A DNA stretch of 5,943 nt from Lutibacter sp. (GTDB lineage: Bacteria; Bacteroidota; Bacteroidia; Flavobacteriales; Flavobacteriaceae): NCBI GenBank assembly GCA_004195315.1, contig SDWL01000211.1:1-5943 (forward strand). Direction: 5' to 3'. Shown in pieces: positions 1-5,924 of the stretch (position 1 is the stretch's first letter; the number at the start of each line of letters is the position of its first letter). The notes beneath the pieces were generated by a model. It was not told where the DNA came from. It ran no database searches and was given only the letters and a program-made list of their open reading frames with translations. A program made the translations under genes and the position numbers.

Positions 1-19
1 AGATGTGTATAAGAGACAG
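1..19 (+). other. Nextera/Tn5 mosaic-end adapter (artefact)
   Basis: The first 19 bases are AGATGTGTATAAGAGACAG, the synthetic hyperactive Tn5 mosaic end used in tagmentation libraries. The reverse complement closes the window. This is library sequence, not genome, and the biological sequence starts at base 20. Confidence 0.97.
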
Positions 20-123
20 TACTTATTCCTGATGAAAAGTTAGTTCAAGGTAGATGGAATGTTAAAATTGAATGGATTGTAAATAACAGTACTTATTTAT
101 TTAAGGAAAAAATAATGTATTAA
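20..123 (+). CDS. fixH: FixH/CcoH family protein, C-terminal fragment
   Basis: This is the last 33 complete codons of a gene whose 5' part lies outside the fragment; the first whole codon is at 22 and the stop is TAA at 121-123. The tail contains LVQGRWNVKIEW and NSTYLFKEKI, the G-x-W-x-V/I-x-x-x-W and Y-x-x-x-x-x-I pattern at the end of FixH (CcoH) proteins. These are single-pass membrane proteins with a periplasmic domain, needed for assembly or stability of cbb3-type cytochrome c oxidase. It stops one base before the next gene, as expected inside an operon. The family call rests on a short tail and on the neighbour, which commonly follows fixH in flavobacteria. The left edge is a tagmentation cut, so truncation here says nothing about the gene's integrity. 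Confidence 0.75.
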
Positions 124-124
124 T

Positions 125-847
125 ATGCTTTGGACTGCAATTATTTTAGGATTAGCTGGGAGTTTTCATTGTATTGGAATGTGTGGACCAATTGCATTTA
201 TAATTCCTGTTAATAGAACATCTAAAACTAAGATGTTTTACCAAGCATTTTTGTACAATGTTGGTCGATTAATAAGCTATTCTTTAATGGGACTCTTGTT
301 TGGTTTTATAGGAAAAGGATTGTACTTAGCAGGATTTCAACAGCGTTTATCAATATTAATGGGAATTGTTATGATTGCTATTATTGTAATACCAATTTCT
401 ATATTTAACAAATACAATTTTTCCAAACCACTTTATAAAATTATAGCAAATGTTAAATCTAAACTTGGTTTTTATTTAAATAAAAAATCTAATAAGGCAT
501 TATTTTTAATTGGTGTTTTTAATGGTTTTTTACCCTGCGGATTAGTTTATATGGCATTAATAGGTTCAATTGCTACAGGTGATGTACTTCAAGGATCTTT
601 ATATATGGCACTATTTGGTTTAGGTACTATTCCAATGATGAGTGCTGCAGTATTACTAGGTAATTTTGTAAGTTTATCATTACGTTTTAAAATTCAAAAA
701 GCCATTCCTATTTTTGTTATTATAATAGGATTATTATTTATTTTACGAGGTTTAGGATTGGGAATTCCTTATATTTCACCTTCAGATGCTAAATTGCAAC
801 TATCAAATAATCCTACTGAGTGTATAACAGTTGAAAATGATGATTAA
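125..847 (+). CDS. TauE/SafE-like (DsbD_2 type) six-helix membrane protein
   Basis: This 240-residue inner-membrane protein has about six hydrophobic segments (roughly 1-28, 41-70, 74-95, 124-148, 152-185, 193-215). Helix 1 carries HCIGMCGP (H15, C16, C20) and helix 4 carries FLPCGLVY (C138), the paired signatures of the family usually named sulfite exporter TauE/SafE or DsbD_2. The name is historical; sulfite export is not shown. The second half resembles the first around the PCG and MCG motifs, as expected for an inverted repeat of three helices each. It follows fixH by one base and precedes ppk2 by two, so it is probably co-transcribed. Members of this family sit at the end of cbb3 oxidase assembly clusters in Bacteroidota, where a role in copper or thiol handling for oxidase maturation is plausible but inferred. 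The ATG at 125 gives the whole first helix; an AAGGA at 103-107 is too far upstream to be a convincing ribosome binding site. Confidence 0.85.
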   Translation: MLWTAIILGLAGSFHCIGMCGPIAFIIPVNRTSKTKMFYQAFLYNVGRLISYSLMGLLFGFIGKGLYLAGFQQRLSILMGIVMIAIIVIPISIFNKYNFSKPLYKIIANVKSKLGFYLNKKSNKALFLIGVFNGFLPCGLVYMALIGSIATGDVLQGSLYMALFGLGTIPMMSAAVLLGNFVSLSLRFKIQKAIPIFVIIIGLLFILRGLGLGIPYISPSDAKLQLSNNPTECITVENDD

Positions 848-849
848 TA

Positions 850-1707
850 ATGAAAAAAACACATAAACTAACCATTAAAGATTTTGAAAAAGGATCTTCA
901 AATAAAGAACTTTTACAAATAATTAAAGAAAAGAATATTTCAATAGATAAAGTCAATATAAAATTATTTTATGAAGAGGAGTTACGTCTTTTACAAATAG
1001 AATTAGTAAAGCTCCAACATTGGATATCTAAAAATAAAAAACGTGTTGTTATAATATTTGAAGGTAGAGATGCTGCGGGTAAAGGAGGTACTATACGTAG
1101 ATTTACAGAGCATTTAAACCCACGTTCAATGCGAGTAGTAGCTTTAGATAAACCAACTGAAGTTGAGCGAGGTCAATGGTATTTTAGGCGCTACATTCGT
1201 AGGTTACCTAACCCAGGAGAAATAGTTTTTTTTGATAGAAGTTGGTATAATAGAGCAGTTGTAGAGCCTGTTATGGGTTTTTGCTCAGATGAACAATATC
1301 AAAAATTTATGTCACAAGTTCCTGAATTTGAGCATATGCTGTATGAAGAAGGAACAGTTATAATTAAATTTTGGTTTTCTATTCTTAAAGAAGAGCAATT
1401 AGCAAGGTTTGAATCAAGAATAGCAACACCTTTAAAACGTTGGAAATTTAGCCCAGTTGACCAAAAGGGACAACAATTATGGGATAAATATACACACTAC
1501 AGAGAGCAAATGTTTAGTAAAACACATACAAGTTATAGCCCTTGGATAACTGTGAAAGCTAATGATAAAGAAATTGCACGATTAGAGAGTATAAGGTATG
1601 TTTTATCACAATTTGAATATGAAGGCAAAGATAAAGCTTTAACAACTTTATTACCTGATCCTAATATTGTAATGAGATATTATAGATCATCTAAAAAACT
1701 AAATTAG
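850..1707 (+). CDS. ppk2: Polyphosphate kinase 2 family protein (first of two)
   Basis: This 285-residue cytoplasmic PPK2-family enzyme transfers phosphate between polyphosphate and a nucleoside diphosphate or monophosphate. Walker A is GRDAAGKGG at residues 72-80 with K78 the phosphate-binding lysine; Walker B is VFFDRSWYNR at about 126-135 with D129; NPRSMRVVALDKPTEVE follows Walker A at 90-106; the arginine-rich lid lies at about 181-202 (ARFESR, PLKRWKFSPVD). It is a single domain of the length usual for class I enzymes such as Pseudomonas aeruginosa PA0141, which favour ADP/GDP, but substrate preference cannot be fixed by eye. The start ATG lies two bases after the stop of the membrane protein gene and the stop lies two bases before a second ppk2, so all three are probably translated from one message. 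Compared with its neighbour it has an extra C-terminal tail of about 25 residues. All catalytic motifs are intact. Confidence 0.93.
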   Translation: MKKTHKLTIKDFEKGSSNKELLQIIKEKNISIDKVNIKLFYEEELRLLQIELVKLQHWISKNKKRVVIIFEGRDAAGKGGTIRRFTEHLNPRSMRVVALDKPTEVERGQWYFRRYIRRLPNPGEIVFFDRSWYNRAVVEPVMGFCSDEQYQKFMSQVPEFEHMLYEEGTVIIKFWFSILKEEQLARFESRIATPLKRWKFSPVDQKGQQLWDKYTHYREQMFSKTHTSYSPWITVKANDKEIARLESIRYVLSQFEYEGKDKALTTLLPDPNIVMRYYRSSKKLN

Positions 1708-1709
1708 AG

Positions 1710-2504
1710 ATGGAAGACAATGAATTTAAATTAACTAAGGAAGATGTTGAAATTCTTAATACAAATAAAGGTTTAAAAGCTTTGTTAGCTAAAGAGCCTT
1801 TTAATTTAGAAAAAGCAGTTAGATACGTTAAATATGAAAGAAAATTAAAAAAATTACAGGTAGAACTAATAAGATTACAATTTTGGGCAATTGATAAAAA
1901 TGAGCGAATTATTGTAATTTTTGAAGGTCGTGATGCAGCAGGAAAAGGTGGAGCGATAAGGCGAGCAACAGAGCGTATGAATCCTCGTCATCTTCGTATT
2001 ATGGCATTACCAAAACCTACTGAAGATGAAAAAACTCAATGGTATTTTCAAAGGTATGTAAAGCAATTTCCGAAAGCTGGAGAAATTGTATTTTTTGATC
2101 GTAGTTGGTATAATAGAGCTGTTGTTGAACCTGTTAATGGATTTTGTACAAATGAAGAATATGATGTGTTCATGAATCAAGTAAATGATTTTGAACGTAT
2201 GATTACTCAATCAGGTATACGTTTAGTTAAAATGTATATGTCCATTTCTAAAAAGGAACAAGCTAAACGCTTTGAGGATATAAAAAGTAACCCTTTGAAA
2301 CAATGGAAAATGACTGCTGTTGATGAGAAAGCTCAAGAATTATGGGATGTTTATACTGACTATAAAAATAAAATGTTTAAAAAAACTAATGAAAGTGCTA
2401 TTCCTTGGAAAATTATTAGCGCAAACAGGAAAACATCAGCTAGAGTTGCTGCCATTAATCATATATTAAATAGTATTCCTTACGATAAGAATAAAGAAGT
2501 TTAA
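1710..2504 (+). CDS. ppk2: Polyphosphate kinase 2 family protein (second of two)
   Basis: This 264-residue paralogue of the preceding gene has Walker A GRDAAGKGG at residues 73-81 (K79), Walker B FFDRSWYNRAVVEP at 128-141 (D130), NPRHLRIMALPKPTEDE at 91-107, and lid residues at about 182-203 (KRFED, PLKQWKMTAVD). By eye roughly half the residues are identical to the first copy across the core, including long unbroken stretches around both Walker motifs. The N-terminal 40 residues and the C-terminus differ, so this is an old duplication or two acquired paralogues rather than a recent copy. Both carry complete active sites, unlike fused two-domain class II enzymes, in which one domain lacks the Walker A motif. 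The two proteins may prefer different nucleotides or form mixed oligomers; neither is shown. The start is two bases after the upstream stop, and the gene is the last of the operon before a hairpin at 2509-2534. Confidence 0.93.
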   Translation: MEDNEFKLTKEDVEILNTNKGLKALLAKEPFNLEKAVRYVKYERKLKKLQVELIRLQFWAIDKNERIIVIFEGRDAAGKGGAIRRATERMNPRHLRIMALPKPTEDEKTQWYFQRYVKQFPKAGEIVFFDRSWYNRAVVEPVNGFCTNEEYDVFMNQVNDFERMITQSGIRLVKMYMSISKKEQAKRFEDIKSNPLKQWKMTAVDEKAQELWDVYTDYKNKMFKKTNESAIPWKIISANRKTSARVAAINHILNSIPYDKNKEV

Positions 2505-2508
2505 AATG

Positions 2509-2534
2509 TAAAGTGAAAATAGGGTTTCACTTTA
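2509..2534 (+). terminator. Hairpin closing the ppk2 operon
   Basis: Perfect 10-bp stem TAAAGTGAAA / TTTCACTTTA (2509-2518 with 2525-2534) around a six-base loop ATAGGG, starting five bases after the second ppk2 stop. The stem is GC-poor and only a short T-tract lies in its 3' arm, so it is a modest candidate intrinsic terminator. The IS begins six bases beyond it, so the insertion left the operon's 3' end intact. Confidence 0.5.
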
Positions 2535-2540
2535 ATTAAA

Positions 2541-2565
2541 AGACACTATCCTAAAATCTGTGTAA
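2541..2565 (+). repeat. IS left terminal inverted repeat
   Basis: 25 bp starting AGACACTATCC and ending CTGTGTAA, identical base for base to the reverse complement of 3911-3935. This identity marks it as the outer functional left end. Confidence 0.95.
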
Positions 2566-2567
2566 AT

Positions 2568-2594
2568 AAAAAAAGCTTAGGTGATCACCTAAGC
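2568..2594 (-). terminator. Palindrome with T-run, leftward terminator inside IS
   Basis: GCTTAGGTGATCACCTAAGC (2575-2594) is a perfect 20-bp palindrome. On the - strand it is followed at once by seven T (2574 down to 2568), the form of an intrinsic terminator acting on leftward transcripts. A perfect palindrome needs a few unpaired bases to form the loop, leaving a stem of about 8 bp. It could equally be a dyad operator for the transposase. It would limit leftward transcription leaving the IS. Confidence 0.5.
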
Positions 2595-2619
2595 GGCACT
2601 AGCCCATAAAGTGTGTAAG
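2595..2619 (+). repeat. Degenerate second copy of the IS left repeat
   Basis: Aligned without gaps to 2542-2566 (taking the right-end version for the last base), 19 of 25 positions agree: both read G-x-CACTA-x-CC near the start and TGTGTAA near the end. It is in the same orientation as the outer repeat, 53-54 bp further in. It runs directly into GTTTAAAAAAACTCAGG, which continues the right-end sequence. It is probably an older left end or a second transposase-binding site. Confidence 0.6.
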
Positions 2620-2622
2620 TTT

Positions 2623-2659
2623 AAAAAAACTCAGGATTATTTTAATCCTGAGTTTTTTT
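2623..2659. terminator. Strong bidirectional terminator upstream of transposase
   Basis: A perfect 17-bp inverted repeat (2623-2639 with 2643-2659) surrounds a three-base loop TTT. The core is ACTCAGGATTA / TAATCCTGAGT, preceded by an A-run and followed by a T-run of seven, so it reads as an intrinsic terminator on both strands. It lies 29 bases ahead of the transposase ATG. Read-through from the ppk2 operon would be stopped here, so the transposase must use a promoter at or after this point, or escape termination. Confidence 0.75.
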
Positions 2660-2688
2660 ATTTTATTAATTTTAAATTTTATACACTT

Positions 2689-3885
2689 ATGAAACCAGAA
2701 GACTTATTAAACGATGATTTTTTAAAGCAATTTAAAAACGGACCAGAACTTACTAACTTTTTAGAACAACTCCATAAACGAGGGATTGAAAAGATATTAG
2801 AAGGAGAGTTAGACGCTCATTTAGATTATGAAAAAAATCAAAAGAGCAAAGAAAATAATCTACGTAACGGATACACAAAAAAGAAGCTAAAAACTACTTT
2901 AGGTGAAACAGAAATACAAGTACCGAGAGATCGTGAGAGCTCCTTTAATCCAATGATTGTAAAGAAAAGGCAAAGTACCACAGAAGGTATTGAAAATATC
3001 ATTATTTCTTTGTATGCTAAGGGGATGAGCAACAGCGATATTGAAGAACAAATACGAGAACTCTACGATTTTAACATCTCTACATCTACAATATCAAGAA
3101 TTACGGATGCTATCACAACTGATATCATTGCTTGGAAAAACAGACCATTAGAAGCTACTTATTTAATTGTTTGGATGGATGGTATTGTTTTTAAAGTTAG
3201 AGAAAATTCTAAAGTGATTAACAAGACTATTTACATTGCTGTAGGACTAAGAACAGACGGTAAAAAAGAAGTACTAGGCTTATGGCTGGGTAAAAATGAA
3301 TCTTCCGCCTTTTGGATGAGTGTTTTAACCGATATAAAAGCGAGAGGAACACAAGATATATTGATAACTGCCACCGATAATTTAAACGGTTTTACAGATA
3401 CCATAAAAACTATTTTCCCTAACTCAACCACTCAAATATGTGTAGTGCATCAAATTAGAAACTCCTGTCGTTATGTGGTCTGGAAGGATAAAAAAGAGTT
3501 TACTAGAGATATGAAACAGATCTACACAGCTCCAACAAAAGAAGCAGCAAGAGCTGCCTTAAAAGACTTTAAAACAAAATGGGAATCTAAGTATTCTTAC
3601 GCTATTAAAAGTTGGGAAAACAACTGGGATGAACTGACTGTCTTCTTTGATTTTCCAATTGAGATAAGAACTATTATTTATACTACAAATCTTATAGAAA
3701 ACCTAAATGGAAAAATTAGAAAATATACCAAAAATAAACTCTCATTCCCAACCGATGAAGCAGTTATGAAGTCCGTATTTTTAGCCTTAAGAGAAAGTAC
3801 TAAAAAGTGGACAATGCCTATTAGAAATTGGGGGATAATACTAAACCAATTTTTAGCTATATTTGAAAACAGGATTAAACTATAA
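2689..3885 (+). CDS. IS256-family (mutator type) transposase
   Basis: This 398-residue DDE transposase of the Transposase_mut family (PF00872) has full family length. The N-terminal DNA-binding region (about 1-150) includes DLLNDDFLKQF, RGIEKILEGELDAHL and a helix-turn-helix-like stretch LYAKGMSNSDIEEQI at 109-122. Catalytic candidates are D164 in VWMDGIVFKVR, D230 in ITATDNLNGF, and E337 in TTNLIENLNGKIRK; CVVHQIRNS at 251-259 is the conserved C/H insertion motif of the family. I chose the ATG at 2689: the frame is open from a GTG at 2611, but that would translate the terminator hairpin and part of the inner repeat, and the protein begins MKPEDLLNDD as relatives do. No stop or frameshift interrupts it. 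The stop is 25 bp before the right inverted repeat. No convincing Shine-Dalgarno sequence precedes it. Confidence 0.95.
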   Translation: MKPEDLLNDDFLKQFKNGPELTNFLEQLHKRGIEKILEGELDAHLDYEKNQKSKENNLRNGYTKKKLKTTLGETEIQVPRDRESSFNPMIVKKRQSTTEGIENIIISLYAKGMSNSDIEEQIRELYDFNISTSTISRITDAITTDIIAWKNRPLEATYLIVWMDGIVFKVRENSKVINKTIYIAVGLRTDGKKEVLGLWLGKNESSAFWMSVLTDIKARGTQDILITATDNLNGFTDTIKTIFPNSTTQICVVHQIRNSCRYVVWKDKKEFTRDMKQIYTAPTKEAARAALKDFKTKWESKYSYAIKSWENNWDELTVFFDFPIEIRTIIYTTNLIENLNGKIRKYTKNKLSFPTDEAVMKSVFLALRESTKKWTMPIRNWGIILNQFLAIFENRIKL

Positions 3886-3910
3886 ATAATTTAACCCTGA
3901 GTTTTTAAAC

Positions 3911-3935
3911 TTACACAGATTTTAGGATAGTGTCT
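3911..3935 (-). repeat. IS right terminal inverted repeat
   Basis: 25 bp beginning TTACACAGATTTTAGG and ending TAGTGTCT, the exact reverse complement of 2541-2565. Just inside it, 3889-3910 repeats in inverse a stretch of the left subterminal hairpin arm (CCTGAGTTTTTAAAC), with two fewer A/T in the run. Confidence 0.95.
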
Positions 3936-3966
3936 AAAATTTATTCTAATTCTATTATATTTTCAG

Positions 3967-4197
3967 CTAAATGCTTAAGTTTTTTATATCTATTGGCCTA
4001 TCTAAAATATGTATTTTACGATGGCAATTAGGGCAAAGAGCAGCAACATTATCTATAGTATCTGAACCTTCATTAGCTAAATGCTTAATATGATGAACTT
4101 CCAAAAAAGGATCACCATTTTTTTTATTAAAAGGTGCAGGTTGATCACATAATTGGCAAAAACCATTAGCTCTCACCAAAGCATACTCTACGATCAT
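3967..4197 (-). CDS. HNH endonuclease domain fragment (C-terminal)
   Basis: The 76 residues from the ATG at 4197 form a textbook zinc-stabilised HNH nuclease domain of the McrA-like type: C14-x-x-C17 (CQLC), EVHHIKHL with H35/H36, DNVAALCPNCHRKIH with N50, C55, C58, H59 and H63. The Cys pairs would bind structural zinc and the H/N/H set the catalytic metal. The ATG is not a natural start: the frame is open back to 4290 and the codons before it read TISTSYDRDP, which continues the usual lead-in to this domain (Y-x-R-x-P-x-V-x-x-Y-A-x-x-R-A-N-G-x-C), yet that stretch has no ATG, GTG or TTG. It is therefore the tail of a longer protein separated from its front by frameshifts. If expressed alone it would lack any DNA-recognition domain. 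The right IS end lies 31 bp beyond its stop. Confidence 0.8.
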   Translation of the reverse strand: MIVEYALVRANGFCQLCDQPAPFNKKNGDPFLEVHHIKHLANEGSDTIDNVAALCPNCHRKIHILDRPIDIKNLSI

Positions 4198-4322
4198 GGG
4201 ATCTCTATCGTAACTTGTAGATATTGTATCTCTTTTAGTTACAATCTTACTACTTTTTCTTTCTGCTATTTTACAGCTATTAACTCTACTTTAAATCTTA
4301 ATGGGGTACCCTTTTTTAATTT

Positions 4323-4709
4323 CTAAGGAAACATCCATACTCTTCGCAAATCTTCGTTATCATCTGGCTGTGTTTCTTGATAGACTTCATTTACTAATTC
4401 AACCTCTCCCTGATAAACATAATTTCCTTTTTCATAAACTTCAAAAAGGTGTATAGCAACACTATTGGACTTGCTTTCATTTATTGTTTCATATTGAAAT
4501 ACAGAATTTGTAATATGTTTTCCTACAGAAATATTAATATCTAACTCTTCTTTAATTTCACGCACTAAGCATTCTTCTGGAGATTCATTAGTTTCCAATT
4601 TACCTCCAGGAAATTCCCAAAAACCTTCCAGATGCTTACCTAATTTTCTTCGAGTAATTAGAACTTGGTTTTTTTTATTAATTATTATTCCTGCTATAAC
4701 TTCTATCAT
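4323..4709 (-). CDS. Chimeric Nudix hydrolase / SRA-like domain ORF
   Basis: Residues 1-73 are the front of a MutT-like (deoxy)nucleoside triphosphate pyrophosphohydrolase: MIEVIAGIIINKKNQVLITRR, then FWEFPGGKLE and the complete Nudix box G36-x5-E42-x7-R50-E-I-x-E54-E55-x-x-I. From about residue 75 the sequence stops looking like Nudix: the last strands and helix (usually with a W followed by an acidic L/Y-D-x-x-x-A-D motif) are missing. Instead TINESKSNSV, IHLFEVYEKGNYVYQGEVEL and QPDDNEDLRRVWMFP resemble the second half of the SRA-like domain of McrA-type HNH proteins, normally followed by an L and then a linker; here TAG follows the P. The ATG at 4709 is preferred over a TTG at 4733, which only adds MLEYLFSE. 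Pyrophosphohydrolase activity is doubtful because the fold is incomplete. The Nudix part is certain; the SRA assignment is from remembered family pattern. Confidence 0.75.
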   Translation of the reverse strand: MIEVIAGIIINKKNQVLITRRKLGKHLEGFWEFPGGKLETNESPEECLVREIKEELDINISVGKHITNSVFQYETINESKSNSVAIHLFEVYEKGNYVYQGEVELVNEVYQETQPDDNEDLRRVWMFP

Positions 4710-4818
4710 TTCACTAAATAAATATTCCAACAAATAATATAAATTACTAAACTCCTAAAATATACACTCTCAATCGCCTATTGTTTTAGTCAAAGTTTTA
4801 TGAGGCCGAGTTTGAGCA
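4710..4818 (-). other. Intergenic stretch between TPR gene and Nudix chimera
   Basis: 109 bp, AT-rich. It should hold any promoter for the Nudix-like gene, but I see no clear Bacteroidota -7 (TAnnTTTG) and -33 pair and no strong terminator hairpin after the TPR gene. A GGAG at 4752-4755 on the - strand is about 40 bases from the ATG, too far to serve it. Confidence 0.4.
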
Positions 4819-5924
4819 TTAGTTAATTAATTTAATATTTTCGATTTCTAAAATGATTTTTTGAACGGTATTACTTTTTGAATGCTTTTTTAACTCTTTA
4901 ATTTTATTTAATGATTCTACATCAATATTCTTTTTATAAAGAAGTTCTTCCCTAACATAATTAACGAATGCAATACTTGCCAAATTTTGATTATTTGACT
5001 CTGCCGCTTTTTCTATAGCTTCAAAATATAAGTTCCTTCCAAATTCCGCAAGTCCTTTTCTATAATAATATAAACCTCTTGTAGCAGTTTTACATATTTG
5101 GTGCTGAATATTTTCTTTTGAACCTAACTTCAATTTAGGTAAATATTTTTCTGCTTCGATTAAGTTATTTTCCAAACATAGGGAATAAACTATGTTATTC
5201 AACATTTGAGGGTCATTTGGATGGGCTGTTAAACCAGCTTTGTATAAAGCCGCAGCATCATTATGATTATTCATATTATTAGCTGCAATTTCACTACCAA
5301 ATAAAATGGCATTTCTCGAAAAAGGCATATCAAGAAACCATAATTTCGCATAATCAATTGAATTATTCCACTCTCCTCTTTCTGAAGAACTTCTAGCTTT
5401 TGCCTCAAAATTATTATCTATATTAAAAGTATTAACGTCAATATCTAAAAAATTAGTTTCTTTATGTGATATCCATTCAGCTTGAGCAAGAGTATTATCA
5501 TTAGGAGAAATTAAAGAACGATTGAAAAGTTTTTTACTTTTTCTTAAGCTAGATTCTCGTTCTAAGGTTCCAAGAGTACTATTTAATTCGGCAATATTAA
5601 AAGGATGAAAATCAGAAGAATTAGCAATAATTAATCCTGAAGTTATTAACTTTGAAAACCGCCCTCTTTTCATAGCTAAACTTATTTCAGTAGCCATAAT
5701 CCAGGGATCCTTCTTCGCTATAGGTAATTTTCTTATTATATCATGGGCAATATCGACTTTTCCAATATGAGTAAAAAATCGAGCCATTGATCTTAAAATA
5801 AATCTATTTTCTGGACTTAAATAAACTGCATTTGTTATTGCTCTTTCTGCTTTATCATTTTGACCAATTATAGAATAATAACGAGCAATTTCAGTCCAAT
5901 TAATTGAGTTATGAGGGTTTAATC
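4819..5924 (-). CDS. TPR-repeat protein, N-terminus cut off at window edge
   Basis: The frame is open from its TAA at 4819-4821 to the adapter junction, giving 367 visible residues with the 5' end missing. An ATG at 5787 is internal: the 45 residues before it contain a full tetratricopeptide repeat (W-x-x-x-A-R-Y-Y-x-x-x-G-Q-x-x-K-A-E-R-A-I-x-x-A-V-x-L-x-P) leading straight into another (RFILRSMARFFTHIGKVDIA). More repeat-like helices occur at visible residues about 203-235 (SEIAANNMNNHNDAAALYKAGL) and 237-265 (MLNNIVYSLCLENNLIEAEKYL). No enzyme motif, signal peptide or membrane helix is seen in the visible part. TPR arrays are protein-binding scaffolds; the partner is unknown. It is upstream of, and in the same direction as, the decayed restriction locus, with about 110 bp between, so co-transcription is possible. 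I do not recognise a specific family. Confidence 0.8.

Larger units (their letters stand above)
2541..3935 (+). mobile_element. IS256-family insertion sequence, 1395 bp, apparently complete
   Basis: The element is bounded by perfect 25-bp inverted repeats (2541-2565 and 3911-3935) and contains one intact DDE transposase on the + strand. Length, single gene and ends all fit the IS256 family. Similarity between the ends continues inward in a disturbed way: the right end runs straight from its repeat into a stretch matching 2612-2635, while in the left end that stretch is displaced inward by 53 bp. No 8-9 bp target duplication is visible: the left flank ends TTAATTAAA and the right flank begins AAAATTTAT. 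The element lies between the convergent ends of the ppk2 operon and the HNH remnant. It appears competent to transpose as far as sequence can show. Confidence 0.93.
3967..4709 (-). pseudogene. Decayed Nudix::SRA-HNH (McrA-like) fusion gene
   Basis: Reading the - strand through three one-base shifts gives one continuous protein: Nudix front, SRA-like second half ending VWMFP, then L-EIKKG (frame of the ATG at 4336), then TPLRFKVELIAVK, then IAERKSSKIVTKRD running into the HNH domain. The shifts fall at short runs: plus-strand AAGG near 4325-4328 (one base lost), the six T at 4312-4317 or the adjacent C run (one gained), and the four T at 4269-4272 (one lost). SRA-HNH proteins of the McrA group cut DNA carrying modified bases, so the ancestor was probably a type IV-like restriction enzyme lying next to a Nudix gene in the same direction. 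A deletion removing the Nudix tail and the front of the SRA gene would create this junction. The alternatives are sequencing indels or a genuine multi-domain protein; the missing halves of both domains argue against the latter. Confidence 0.6.

Noticed and set aside
2007..2210. Short open frame on the - strand inside the second ppk2
   Set aside because: It lies wholly opposite a strongly conserved gene and shows no family pattern.
2611..2688. Upstream GTG start that extends the transposase by 26 residues
   Set aside because: The extension translates an IS repeat and a perfect terminator hairpin, and family members begin at the sequence equivalent to the ATG at 2689.
2838..3431. Two short - strand open frames inside the transposase gene
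   Set aside because: They are antisense to an intact, well-conserved transposase and have no recognisable motif.
4710..4733. TTG start adding eight residues to the Nudix-like protein
   Set aside because: The ATG at 4709 starts exactly where MutT-like proteins normally start (MIEVIAG); the extra residues add nothing recognisable.
4740..4818. Promoter for the Nudix-like gene (AAACTTTG on the - strand as a -7 box)
   Set aside because: It misses the leading T of TAnnTTTG and has no TTG-like -33 element at the right distance; too weak in an AT-rich stretch.
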